NCBI GenBank assembly: GCA_037783415.1
Contig: JAZGTN010000009.1
Coordinates: forward strand, 124,001 to 188,000
Direction: 5' to 3'
DNA: 64,000 nucleotides
Source of the DNA: Leptasterias polaris
Taxonomy: Eukaryota; Echinodermata; Asteroidea; Forcipulatida; Asteriidae
The number at the start of each line of letters is the position of its first letter. The first letter of the stretch is position 1. Positions 10,597 to 20,940 of this stretch are shown here, piece after piece. The translations under genes and the position numbers were made by a program. The notes beneath the pieces are model-generated. The model made no database searches. It saw only the letters and a program-made list of their open reading frames with translations, and was not told the origin of the DNA.

Positions 10597-11864
10597 ATGG
10601 CAGGACGCTCGACTTCTTTGTGTTCTTTTTCCTCTGAATGCCATCGGCGGACGTTGTCTGTGGGATTGATGCCAACATATGTGGACAGAAGCGTTACAGC
10701 TTTGTTGTCAAGCCATCTGACTGCCACGATGTTGTGGTCCTCTTCCACGCAGTAGTCATGTGCGCCCCTACCCTTCTTCTTGAGCTCTTTTTCATCTGCA
10801 AGCTTGCAACCATGAAGACGGTTTTGGCGCACGGTGCCGATGTAGTGCATTCCAATCTCCTTTATTTTGACAAGGAGGGGAACACCGGTGAAGAGATTGT
10901 CGGCGAATATCTTATGCTGGACATGATAAGGCAATGTAGCAGCAAGTTTCAGGACGACATCAGCACCTTGGCCAAGTTCTGTGCGTTTACCGTCACCCCC
11001 TTGGTAGACATCGAAGTCGTGAACTAAGCCATCTGTGCCAGCTCTCACCCAGATTTTGAACCCCCAGGGATGTGGTTTGTTTCGGACATACTGTCTGATG
11101 CCGCTGGTCCTCCCTTTGTACTGCACCATCATTTCGTCAATGGAGTTGTGCTCCTCTGCTGTCAATTTCAAGCAGTTTTCATGCAGCATATTTAGCCATG
11201 GGCGAATTTTCCACAGCTTGTCGGCCTTCTTGTCTGCATCAGTCATGACCAAATTGTCAACAAAGTGCAGTACAGTTAGCAATAACTGGAACCGATTACA
11301 GCTCATGACACCACTGACGGGTTCGTGATTTGTCCCGTTTTCCCAGTAAGCTCGAACTCCAGCCATCTGAACGAGACCCATTCGGAAGAACATACCAATC
11401 ACTTGCTCCAACTCTTTCCGTAATGTGTTTGCGACATGTCCATTCTTCTGAACGCTGTACTGGTTCGAATATTCAACAACATGGTCCAACATCTCGTCAG
11501 TGATGAACCGTTGAAAATATCCTAACGGTGTGTCCAACTCCATGGCAGGTGGAGGGTCAATAGTTGGCCCAGTGAATGTCGTGTCTGTTGTCTTGAAGGG
11601 TTTCTTCTTCCACCGATACACAGGTTTGGCCTTCTTGGCCTTTGCTCTTTTGGCTGCTGAAGTACTTGCAATGTTGGCAAGTGGCTCCTCATCTGATGAG
11701 CTGAAGCTATCATCACTATCAGCTGTGCCAACATCTGATGCAGTCTCAATTTCCATCGGCTCATCTGAATCACTATCATCTTCTGACCCATCATCACTCT
11801 CGTTACAATCTAAAACTTGCAACACATCTCTGACATTCAACTTTACCCTCTGACGAAAAGCCAT
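10597..11864 (-). pseudogene. piggyBac transposase, C-terminally truncated (DDE_Tnp_1_7 family)
   Basis: From the ATG at 11864 about 422 codons are open. The N-terminus is acidic (residues 20-65), followed by a basic patch (A-K-R-A-K-A-K-K) and the RNase-H-like catalytic core. Three catalytic aspartates are visible: D243 in S-I-D-E-M-M-V-Q-Y-K-G, D322 in F-A-D-N-L-F-T-G and D386 in V-R-W-L-D-N-K. The frame then runs through R-P-A-I-K-N into host repeat sequence. The remaining C-terminus, including the Cys-rich zinc-binding domain that contacts the element ends, is missing, so the protein should be inactive on its own. A pyrimidine-rich tract ending TTTTTTCAG (minus strand) lies just before AGCATGG, suggesting a spliced 5' UTR. 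The core shows no internal stop or frameshift, so the element was active recently. Confidence 0.9.
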
Positions 11865-12659
11865 GCTCTGAAAAAACAAACAAAAACAAAAAAACATTTA
11901 CAATAACATTACAAATATTCTTCTCTGTATTTTGAATGGATATTCGTGACTAGATTCATCATCAGCAGAGTAGGCTAAATCTTCAGTTCTTTTAAATACC
12001 AGCTGACTTGCCAAACAATCCCCCCCCCCCAATCCATTAAAAAAAATAAAAAATATGTATAAAAAAATGTATAAAAAAATAAAATAGGCCCTAATTGTAA
12101 TAGTAATAATATTTAATATTAATAATTAATTCATTACCAGGTTTTTGAAATGTATGTATTTCCAATCCCAAGACCAAAACATAAATCACTGTGTTGTATA
12201 TTGCTAGACGACGATTTTGCCTATCAACGACGCGTTGTCATGGTATACCAATGCATGTGATGGTACATGCACTAAGTAAGTGCACAGTGTGCAGTAAGCC
12301 CCATTGTGACACGGGCGTAACACGACTATAAAATTGCCCTCATCAAAGCCCAAATGAATAGTTTTCCAAAACTGTATACCTCCAAATTACCTTTACTATC
12401 TACTGATAATTCTAACATATAATGTTCACATGATACTTACCTAGAACACGTAGAAAGACACCATGGAAATCTGGGTATTTTTTACGTTGAACAATCTTGT
12501 GTTACCGCCATGTTTGAGGGGTAATGACCTATCCGTTATACCTGGAACTGCCACTAGAGGTCGCTATACATGTTACATCAGTGTAACATTGGGCTTTGGT
12601 GGGGGTTTGATGTAAAAAAAAATGTTTTTTATATTTTTTTGTATTTTATTTATAAAATG
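11865..12659 (-). other. piggyBac 5' non-coding region
   Basis: This is AT-rich sequence between the transposase acceptor site and the terminal repeat, with a C run at about 12020-12031. It presumably holds the promoter and a 5' UTR intron of the transposase. No other reading frame is supported. Confidence 0.5.
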
Positions 12660-12842
12660 TGACATATATGTCACCTGGGGCTCCCCAGGGTTAATTAATA
12701 TTTTAAAGAATTTATTAGTAACTTTGTCGAGAGTATGGTTGACAGATTTACTAAAATTTAATCGGGCTGGGTAAGAAAATGAAGTTTTCATTGATCTATT
12801 ATAACTGTTGTTCTTCTGTTGTCTACTTTTTTTTCGAAATAG

Positions 12843-12995
12843 TAGCAAACCTCAAAGTGGTGAGAAGCAACATGAAGAAGACATCTTGAATAATGAAGAA
12901 GGAACCGTCGTTGAAGCTCCGTCATCGAAGTTACTGAATTCCTCTCCTTCATCAACAGACGAGAGTCCCATCACTCCATTGCCATCTTACAAAAG
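12843..12995 (+). CDS. repeat exon 6, type A (E-K-Q variant)
   Basis: It is the same as repeat exon 4 and follows the piggyBac right end and its TTAA by about 150 bp. The acceptor and donor are intact. Confidence 0.65.
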
Positions 12996-13582
12996 GTTTG
13001 TGCAATTCTTGTGTTTGGAGTCATGACAAATACGACAAAAAGGGTATGCAATGAATCTAGCCTTCCTTCTAAGGGTTAGTTCTAAAGTTGTTTGTTTTTT
13101 TATTTAGCTTTTTTCAAACATGTGTCATCTTTAGGGGCGACGGAGGTTTGCAGCTGTTATCAGTGGGGGCAGGGTGATTTCTCGGTAGAGGGTGCATTTC
13201 TCTAGGGTGTCTTCCTATAATTATGAGTTTCGTTTGGTCTTGTCATTTTGCTGAGGGTTTGCCCTAAGGGTACATTTTGATGAAGCCTTTTAACCAGTGG
13301 TTTACCCTGAGTATAACTATGGATGTATCCTTGTTACTATTGGTTTTCCCTAAGTGTTCCTTTTACCTGCAGCCTTTGTATTGCCGGCTTTTCTTAGGGT
13401 TACCTTTGATGTAGCTGTATATTCTTGTGGTCCATTAATATTTTAAAGATTTTATTAGTAACTTTGTCGAGTGTATGGTTGACAGATTTACTAAAATTTA
13501 ATCGGGCTGGGTAACAAAATGAAGTTTTCATTGATCTATTATAACTGTTGTTCTTCTGTTGTCTACTTTTTTTTCGAAATAG

Positions 13583-13735
13583 TAGCAAACCTCAAAGTGG
13601 TAAGAAGCAACATGAAGAAGACACCGTGAATAATGAAGAAGGAACCGTCGTTGAAGCTCCGTCATCGAAGTTACTGAATTCCTCTTCTTCATCAACAGAC
13701 GAGAGTCCCATCACTCCATTGCCATCTTACAAAAG
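13583..13735 (+). CDS. repeat exon 7, type B
   Basis: It is the same as repeat exons 3 and 5. The intron downstream leads to the terminal copy. Confidence 0.65.
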
Positions 13736-14325
13736 GTTTGTGCAATTCTTGTGTTTGGAGTTGACAGACATGACAAAAAGGGCATGCAATGAATCTAGCC
13801 TTCCTTCTAAGGGTTAGTTCTAAAGTTGTTTGTTTTTTTATTTAGCTTTTTTTAAACATGTGTCATCTTTAGGGGCGACGGAGGTTTGCAACTGTTATCA
13901 GTGGGGGCAGGGCGATTTCCCGGAAGAGGGTGCATTTCTCTAGGATGCCTTCTTATATTTATGAGTTTCGTTTGGTCTTGCCATTTTGCTGAGGGTTTGC
14001 CCTAAGGGTACATTTTGATGAAGCCTTTTAACCAGTGGTTTACCCTGAGTATAACTATGGATGTATCCTTGTTACTATTGGTTTTCCCTAAGTGTTCCTT
14101 TTACCTGCAGCCTTTGTATTGCCGGCTTTTCTTAGGGTTACCTTTGATGTAGCTGTAAATTCTTGTGGTCCATTAATTAATATTTTAAAGAATTTATTAG
14201 TAACTTTGTCGAGAGTAGGGTTGACAGATTTACTAAAAATTACTCGGACTAGGTAACAAAATTAAGTTTTCACTGATCTATTATAACTGTTGTTCTTCTG
14301 TTGTCTAATTTTTTTTTCGAAATAG

Positions 14326-14479
14326 TAGCAAACTTAAAAGTGGTAAGAAGCAACATGAAGAAGACATCTTGAATAATGAAGAAGGAACCGTCGTTGAAGC
14401 TCCATCATCGAAGTTACTATATTCCTCTTCTTCATCAACAGACGAGGGCTTGCATAGAATCAGCCCTTTGCGACTTTAA
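14326..14479 (+). CDS. terminal repeat exon with stop codon
   Basis: The acceptor CGAAATAG and the first 40 codons match the other copies (S-S-K-L-K-S-G-K-K-Q-H-E-E-D-I-L ...). After S-S-T-D-E the sequence diverges to G-L-H-R-I-S-P-L-R-L and TAA at 14477, and the AAAAG|GTTTGT donor is lost. In the gene model it is the natural last exon, since any upstream module splices to it in frame. No AATAAA was identified close downstream, so the transcript end is uncertain. It could equally be a broken edge copy. Confidence 0.5.
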
Positions 14480-14700
14480 ACTTCGATATGTCCGCTCCAA
14501 GACGTAGCCGTTTTACTATGGATTTACCCTATGGGAGCATTTTGATGTTGCCTATTTTTTAAGGGTTTGTCCTCAGGATACCTTTGATGTAGCCTTTTTC
14601 CTGACGGTTTTTAAGTGTAGCCTTTTCACTAATTGCTATCTTTAAAAGTACCCTTAGGGTTTGCCCATGGGCGACGATATTGACCTTTAAATACCAAGGT
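14480..14700. repeat. degenerate CCCTAAGG minisatellite
   Basis: Poorly conserved units (CCTTTTTACTATGGATTTAC, TTTGTCCTCAGG) of the regional family close the recombinase locus. No gene was seen. Confidence 0.6.
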
Positions 14701-16420
14701 GTATAATGTGATTAAACGGGTTTTGAGAGTTGGTTAAAAATCTGTAACTGTTTGTAACTGTAAGGATATGAAACTGATTATGGAAATAGAATTAGACGCA
14801 AGTATATAGAATTGGTAGTTTTTGGTTTCAATTTAGATCACATAAGTATTTGTATAACCAAAAAAATCACGTTAACAAGTCTGAAGTAATCATGTTGCCG
14901 ATTGTCTTGTCAAATTTGATAATCTTGGGATGTGATTATACGGAGTTTTGATAGCTTGCTTACAATCTGACGAAATCTCTCTTCTTTTGCATACTTGTGC
15001 ATTGTTTTGGACCATTGTAAATGTATAAATGATGAAGAAGTTGTAATTCCTGTAACTGTATGGATATGGAACTGTGGATATAAAATCTGTGCGCAAACAT
15101 ATAGATTTGATAGCTTTTGGTTTCAATTTAGATCATCCTAGTACTTTAGATTTGACGATCACATTAGTACTTTATAACCCAAACAAATCACCTTGAATGT
15201 TCTGAAGTGCCGATTGTCTTAACTAATTTGATAATCTTGTGATGAGATTATACGGGTTTTTGATTGTTGATTCACATTATGTTGCAATCTTTCCTTCTTT
15301 CATACTTGTGCATTATTTTTGCACCACTGCAAATGAAAAATTAGCTATTAAATTAGTTAATTAAATATGTTTTATTTCCTGTAACTGTATGGAGATGGAA
15401 CTGTAATTATGGAAAGAGAATCTGGCGCAAATATATAGATTTGATAGCTTTTGGTTTTAATTTCGATCACATTAGTACTTTTATAACCAGATATTTAGAT
15501 TTGATAGTTTCTGGTTTTAATCTAGATCACATTAGTATTTTTATTACCAAACAAATCACTTTACAAGTTCTGAAGTAATAATGATGCAGGTTATTTTTTT
15601 CATTTTTGTAAATGTGATTGAACGGGTTTTTGATTGTTGGTTCACAGTCTGTTGCAGTCTTTCTCTGTCATACTTGTGCATTATTTTGCACCACTGCAAA
15701 CATTTGTAATTAATGACGAAGTTTTAAATCCTGCAACTGTGTGAATATGGAACTGTATTCAGGAAAGAGAATCTGGCGAAAATTATAGATTTGATAGTTT
15801 TTGGTAGTACTTTTATGACCACAAATATATCTATAATAATTAGTTCACAGCTCTTGGTTTTAATCGTGATCACAATTTGTGCTCTTGTAACAAAACAAAT
15901 CACGTTAAAAGTTCTGAAGTCACAATGATGCCGATTATCTTGTCAAATTGTGTTAATCTTGTGATGTGATTACGGGCTGATATACGGGTTTTTAATGTTG
16001 ATTCACGGTCTGTTGCCGTCTTTTCCTGTCTAACTTGTGCATTGTTTTGCACCACTGCAAATGTGTAATCAATGGTTTTAGTTTAATGTGTAATGAATGG
16101 TTCGAATGGTTTTAAATTAAAATTCCTGTAACTGTATGGATAAGGAAAGAGAATGAAGAAGTAATCATTTTTGTAACTGTATGGATATGGAACTGTATTT
16201 ACGGAAATAGAATCTGGCGCAAATCTATAGACTTTATAGCTTTTGGTTTTAATTTCGATCACATTAGTACTTTTAAAACAAGATATATTGTTTTGATAGC
16301 TTTTAGTTACAATCTAGATCACATTACTACTTTTATATTCAAACAAATCACGTTAAAAGTTCTAAAGTAATAATGATGCCGATTTATATGTTGTCAAAAT
16401 TTGGTAATCTTGTAATATGA
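14700..16420. repeat. diverged ~310-370 bp tandem repeat, about five copies
   Basis: A recurring order of motifs is seen: GATAGCTTTTGGTTTTAATT, GATCACATTAGTACTTTTAT, AACAAATCACGTTAAAAGTT, then CTTGTGCATTATTTTGCACC and CTGTAACTGTATGGATATGG. The CTTGTGCATT anchor is at about 14994, 15305, 15673 and 16034. A further partial copy lies at 20430-20600. Copies differ by many substitutions and indels, so the array is old. No conserved reading frame is present. Confidence 0.85.
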
Positions 16421-16699
16421 TTAAACGAGTTTTTGATCAGTTGTTTACAATCTGTTGCAGTGCTTTTTTCTTTATACATAAAAGTTTAATGTATTGTTCT
16501 AGTAATTTTTCAATTAAACTGCTTGTTTCAAAACAAATAAAGGGGTTTTTAAATCACTATTCGCATGTGTTTACATTTTTGTTCTTTCTCTGGGTTCAAA
16601 TGTATCAAAAAGGCTTATTCTTAGTTTTAAAAAAAGGCTACATGGAGGAAACGCTTAGGGCATTAGCTCTTTACCCTTAACAATATTGATCGTTTAAAA

Positions 16700-17780
16700 C
16701 TCCTTCAAATAATTTATGTAGGTTGTTTTTTACATATGGTTTGCTCTTGAGGGTCCATTTTAGACGTAGTCTTTATACCAATAGGTTCCCCGTGGCTGTC
16801 CTTGATGTATCCTTTTGACTCAGGGTTTGCCCTTACGATACATGCTATGTAGACATTTTATGAAGCTTTTTAACAAGGGCTAGCCCCAAGGTTTCAATTG
16901 ATCTAGCTTTTTCACTAAGGATTGTACTAAGGGGAAAGGGAGGCTTGTAGCCATTATCCTTAGGGGAAAGGAAGCATTGGGGCACATCATTAAACGGCGC
17001 TCTTAACAATATTAACCGACTCCTATTAATCGACTCCTTCTCCGATATAGCCTTTTGACTCAAGGTTTGCTCTAAGGATACCCTTAATAGCTCTTTTAAC
17101 AAGGGTATCTTTTAAGGTAGCCTTGTGATGAGGGATTGCCATAATGGTTTCTCGTGCGATTTATCGCAAGAGGGCGCCCTCTGATATCGCCCTTTACTTT
17201 CTTTATAATATAAATATTTGGACTCAGGGACAGACCTTACTCGGATAGCTAGTTCGTTTTCCTCAGGGATTGCCCTGATGAGCGCTCTAAACTAGTTTAC
17301 CCTGACGGATTCCCTATCATCCATTATGGAATCCTAGTGGAGTTTTCTAGTCTTAATCAGTCACGACATAGTCTTTGGGTAGCTCTGAACAGAGCGGCGT
17401 CCTTTACTTTCTTTATATTATATATTTTGGGGCTCAGGGACAGCCCTCTGAGAAGGCCAGTCTAGTCTTGTCAGGGATTGCCCTGAGCGCTCTAGTTTAC
17501 CCTGACGTATTTGTATATTAATTGACCGTTCACCCTTCCATCTTACGGTCAGAGGTCATTTTATGGCTCAGAGTTTGCCCTGATATAGCCTTTTTTACAC
17601 AGGGTTTGTCCTGATGAAATAGACTTTTTATTAAAATTTCGCCCTGATAACTTAGTCTTTACTGAGGGTTTGCCCTCTAATTTGCCTTATTACTCAGGGT
17701 CGGCCCCGATAATAACTTTGACATAGCCTTTTTACTTAGGGTTTGCCCTGAAAACCAGAGGGCGCCCTTTATTTCTTTCA
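16700..17780. repeat. degenerate minisatellite, transition from CCCTAA-type to CCCTGA-type units
   Basis: Units of GCCTTTTTACTCAGGGTTTG plus CCCTGATAACATA replace the CCCTAAGG version seen further left. Two related segments with TTTACTTTCTTTATAATATA and CTCAGGGACAGCCC (about 17190-17260 and 17400-17450) form a local duplication. No gene was seen. Confidence 0.75.
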
Positions 17781-18212
17781 ACGTTAATAACTCCGCCCCC
17801 CCGATGTCCGATCGAGCTGAAATTTCTGGAGGTAGGTCCTGTGGTCCGCCCACCCCGCCCTGATTTTTAACAACTTTGACTACGGAATTTGAACTTTTGG
17901 ACCATTTCAGCAAAAAGGCCTTCCCGCACCCATAGCCATCTGCACTGCCCGGAAAGGCCGGAATGGGCAAAACTTGATGACGCCACTACTACGTCATCGG
18001 AGGCCCCGGAAGAGTTATTTCTGCGCAATCTGAGAGTCTTCGAAGGGTTCCGCCTGCAAAACGAAGATGGGTTGTCGGGGAAATTAGGGGGCAAAAATAG
18101 AAAATCCTAGCCCTCGGGCAACTGACCCAGTCCGCCGGGGATGAAGGTCGCGAGGTCAGGGATCTCAGAGGTTATTTCCAAAGAGCTTGACCTTCGAATT
18201 CCATCTTAGGGT
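17780..18212. repeat. GC-rich 433-bp module, solitary copy
   Basis: The module begins AACGTTAATAACTCCGCCCC and ends CGAATTCCATCTTAGGGTC. It is far richer in GC than its surroundings and is also found three times at 25.7-27.4 kb. Both strands are open for 60-75 codons in every copy, but without a common ATG. Confidence 0.9.
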
Positions 18213-18560
18213 CAGAGGTCATTTTATGGCTCAGAGTTTGCCCTGATATAGCCTTTTTACACAGAGTTTGCCCTGATGACAGCCTTTTTACTAAAGGTTT
18301 GCCCTGATAACATAGCCCTTTTTACTAAGAGTTTGCCCTCTAAAATAGCCTTTTTACTCAGGGTTTGTCCTGATAATACTAGCCTTTTTACACAGGATTT
18401 GCCCTGATATTATAGCCTTTTTACTCACAGTTTGCCCTGATTTAGCCATTTTACTCAGGGTGTGCCCTTATGACATAGCCTCTTTTATTAAAATTTTGCC
18501 CTGATAACGTATTCTTTTCACAGAGGGTTTGCCCTCTAATTCCAAGATTTTTGGCATCCT
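18213..18560. repeat. CCCTGA-type minisatellite
   Basis: About nine degenerate units of TAGCCTTTTTACTCAGGGTT plus TGCCCTGAT follow each other after the GC-rich module, the same order as in the 25-27 kb array. Confidence 0.85.
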
Positions 18561-18950
18561 ACTTTTACTGAAATTGTTTGCATGCAAAGTACTTTTTTTT
18601 ATTTGAATGGGCCACATTTTGTTTTGCTTTTACTTGGCACATAGTGTGTAAACTTTTCCCCCATTTGTATACCTGCTAATATTTTTTACCAAATCTGTAA
18701 TAAAATCATGCTCCTGTTAATAGCAGTTAATAGTGTACAATCCTTTTCTTGTCAAGTGTGTTTTCTTGCTGGTCTGGGAAAAGGGTATTGGATGGAGAAG
18801 GGTAAACTCTGTCTTTCAATTTAAAATGTAATCATCATATTTACAGTCCATTGGTGCTAATCACGGCAAATCACCTTAATCAATTTTACAAGAAAGGAAA
18901 CTTGAAGAAACAACCAAAAAGGAATCAAAAAATGCAGCACAGATGGCACT
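18561..18950. other. unique AT-rich sequence with a possible polyadenylation signal
   Basis: The sequence is not repetitive in this window. AATAAA occurs at 18699-18704 on the plus strand and could mark a 3' end, but no exon could be tied to it. Confidence 0.3.
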
Positions 18951-19339
18951 TATATTGCCCATTTTTAGTTGAAATCATTGCTGATACCGAATACTGGGTA
19001 AATGGGGCATGACGTAATGCCTCACGCAATGATGACACAAGAAATGTATACATTTCATGCGATCGAATTTTCGGAAAATGGAAGGATTCAAGTGACCCGA
19101 TATGCACACCTTTTTATTGGACTGCATGATGGTAAAGTTTATCGCGAATACCAATTAATTATCAATAGAAGGCGCTGTTGTCGCAAAGCATGATGGGAAG
19201 GGAAATAGGTCAACTCGTACGCGCACGCCAACTCGCACCATGGGAAGCTTAAGGGATACATTCAGACACGGCCGGCCGGCCTGAGACCGCTCTCATTATG
19301 CGTGTCTGGGAAAGTTGTTGGTTAAAAAAAATGTAAAAC
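18950..19339 (+). promoter_or_regulatory. possible promoter/5' region of the small ORF at 19340
   Basis: Unique, less AT-rich sequence holds a CRE-like TGACGTAA (19010), an inverted CCAAT (ATTGG, 19115), and on the minus strand TTCCCATCATGC (19188-19199), close to the ZNF143-type promoter motif. A GGCCGGCCGGCC palindrome at about 19270 lies inside a hairpin CAGACACG ... CGTGTCTG (19264-19311). These are motif resemblances only. Confidence 0.25.
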
Positions 19340-19615
19340 ATGATAGGGGCGTGTCCACTTCTTTATTGGCTTCACTTATGTATTGCTTTGGTTGTAACAC
19401 TTGTCCTGTCGATAGTGATCTGGTGCATCCAAATACTAAAAAGACAAATGTTTACACTTCTGCAACACTTCGATTCACAGGCAGATCACCTTCAAATTGA
19501 TGAAGTTCCAGGCCCTCCACCCATCCCTCGTGGGCTTAGGCAAATCCAACGACCTGACTTTCTACAGCTGCAGCGGAACCGAATGGCAGAATTCAACTTG
19601 TACGAAGAGCTGTGA
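19340..19615 (+). CDS. hypothetical 91-aa single-pass membrane protein
   Basis: An ATG-initiated frame encodes M-I-G-A-C-P-L-L-Y-W followed by a hydrophobic stretch (residues about 11-33, L-H-L-C-I-A-L-V-V-T-L-V-L-S-I-V-I-W) and a basic K-R, which fits a signal anchor. The rest is hydrophilic, with a P-G-P-P-P-I-P-R segment, several Arg/Gln, and a terminal N-L-Y-E-E-L. ATTAAA at 19710 could be the polyadenylation signal. The frame lies in the only stretch of the 14.5-28 kb region free of tandem repeats. I do not recognise the protein. It may be a genuine microprotein, a 3' exon of a longer gene, or chance. Conservation is untested. Confidence 0.35.
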   Translation: MIGACPLLYWLHLCIALVVTLVLSIVIWCIQILKRQMFTLLQHFDSQADHLQIDEVPGPPPIPRGLRQIQRPDFLQLQRNRMAEFNLYEEL

Positions 19616-19739
19616 TTATTCAAGTTACTCTCCACAGATAGCATGTCCAGTAGCCTTCATCACCAGCAGTTGACGAACTGACAGTATGAAAAATAGTTAG
19701 TCAATGTAAATTAAAGCGTCAACACCGAATTTCTGCACT

Positions 19740-20010
19740 GAATTACTAAGGGTTTGCCGTAATAATAACTTTGACATAGCTTTTTACTAAGGGTTGGCCT
19801 GAATAATAACTTTGACATAGCCTCATCACTAAGGGATTGCCCTTATTCTAACTTTGAAATTGCCTTTTTACTATGGGTTTGCCCTAATAATAACGTTGCC
19901 ATATTATTATAGCCTTTTTACTTAGGGTTTGCACTAATAGTGACTTTGACATAGCCTTTTTACTAAAGATTTGCCCGGTAATCTTTTCGTTTCTTTCAGA
20001 GAGGACCAGG
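19740..20010. repeat. degenerate TTTGCCCTAATAATAAC minisatellite
   Basis: About six units of CTTTTTACTAAGGGTTTGCC plus CTAATAATAACTTTGACATAG are present, a third sub-family of the regional minisatellite. Confidence 0.75.
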
Positions 20011-20185
20011 ATTTCAAATGCATTTACGTAATGGTGCAAACAAATATATATTTCTGCTTCTTTTTACCACAGGATCGTTCTCTCAGACACGGGAAAGGTT
20101 AACATTCGGCTGAAGGCCCCAGGAGAACCCAAAGATGGCGAGGTGTTCTCCAAGCAGCTTGCAGCGGATGTCAGGTTATAATTGG
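20010..20185 (+). pseudogene. decayed duplicate of the recombinase exon at 4341-4592
   Basis: The intron end ATTTACGTAATGGTGCAAA and the acceptor TTACCACAG match the functional copy. The exon starts G-ATC-GTT-CTC-TCA-GAC (I-V-L-S-D-T-G-K), then shows several internal deletions relative to the exon at 4341. It keeps A-P-x-E-P-K-x-G-E-V-F and reaches a stop at V-R-L. The HxxR-like box and donor are lost. It marks an old duplication of at least part of the recombinase gene. Confidence 0.8.
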
Positions 20186-20409
20186 CAAGGACTGTTGCAC
20201 CAATAAGCCTTCAGCTACTGGACAAAACATTACCCAAAGAAAACGCACAAACTTTACATTTTGGTCCCATCTTGACACCAGGACAAGAAGCGTAATCGTT
20301 TGAATCTTTACCTGAAGACAAACAAATAAAAGACACGTTTTACATTTGTTTTTGTTTTTTTCAGACAGAAGTAGCATGGAGAGAATCCGAACCATGACTT
20401 TTAAAAGCT

Positions 20410-20600
20410 ATGGCGACTTGTATTTTACTTTGCACCACTGCGAATGTTTAATTAGTGAAGATTAATGAAAACAGAATCTGACGCAAGTATATAGATTTGA
20501 TAGTTTTTGGTTTTATTTTAGATCACATTAGTACTTTATAACACAAACACATCACGTTGAAAGACCTGAAGTGCCGATTGTCTTGTCAAATTCTTCTTAC
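20410..20600. repeat. partial copy of the 14.7-16.4 kb tandem repeat
   Basis: TTTGCACCACTGCGAATGTT, GATTTGATAGTTTTTGGTTT and GATCACATTAGTACTTTATA appear in the same order as in the main array. Confidence 0.8.
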
Positions 20601-20800
20601 TAAGGGTTTGCCCTGATAACAGCCATTTTACAATGGGTTTGGCCCTTAAAACATAGTATTTTACACACGGTTTGGCCCTGGAAACATAGCCTTTTTACTC
20701 AGGGTTTGCCCTTTCGACAAACTCTTTTTCACTAAAACTTTGCCCAGATAACGTATCCTTTTTTTTACTGAGGATTTGCCCTGGTAACATAGACTTGACG
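20600..20800. repeat. CCCTGA-type minisatellite
   Basis: A few degenerate units (TTTGCCCTGATAACAGCC, CTCAGGGTTTGCCCTT) lie between the preceding repeat fragment and the satellite. Confidence 0.7.
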
Positions 20801-20940
20801 GTTTCTATCCTGACGGATTCTTGGCCAAGGCCGCTGTTGGTCGACTGCCAGAGTGCCGGTCGGAAAAGGGCAAGGAGAGGCAGGGCAGTTTTCTAGCCGT
20901 GATCAGTCATGGTAGAGTATTATTATAATCTTTATGCTCA

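Larger units (their letters stand above)
10597..12690 (-). mobile_element. piggyBac-family DNA transposon, one end deleted
   Basis: The right end is complete: host TTAA (12691-12694) is followed, on the minus strand, by a terminus starting CCCTGGGGAGCCCCAGG and GTGACATATATGTCAC. Both blocks are perfect palindromes. TTAA targeting is characteristic of piggyBac. The left end stops inside the transposase gene, directly against host repeat sequence at 10596/10597. Comparison with intact repeat copies shows that TGGTCCAT of the host is missing too. A deletion therefore removed the element's 3' end together with a few host bases. Confidence 0.9.
5740..14290 (+). repeat. tandem array of ~740-bp units, each carrying one symmetric 153-nt exon
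   Basis: Each unit contains a polypyrimidine tract (TTCTTCTGTTGTCTAC), an acceptor (CGAAATAG), a 153-nt exon, an AAAAG|GTTTGT donor and about 590 bp of intron with degenerate CCCTAAGGG minisatellite. Exon copies start at 5818, 6556, 7296, 9274, 10014, 12843, 13583 and 14326. Spacing is 738-743 bp except where a 1.24-kb LINE and a 2.1-kb piggyBac element have inserted. Two exon types alternate (A: I-L-N-N-E-E; B: T-V-N-N-E-E), giving a 1.48-kb AB dimer as higher-order unit in the right part. The first and last copies share variants (CGGACTAGGTAACAAAAT) absent from internal copies. Confidence 0.95.

Noticed and set aside
10638..11853. Plus-strand frames of 97-129 codons across the piggyBac transposase
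   Set aside because: They are antisense shadows of the transposase frame, which has recognisable catalytic motifs on the minus strand.
14890..16680. Short frames in the 310-370 bp repeat region
   Set aside because: They are AT-rich, not conserved between repeat copies and have no splice context.
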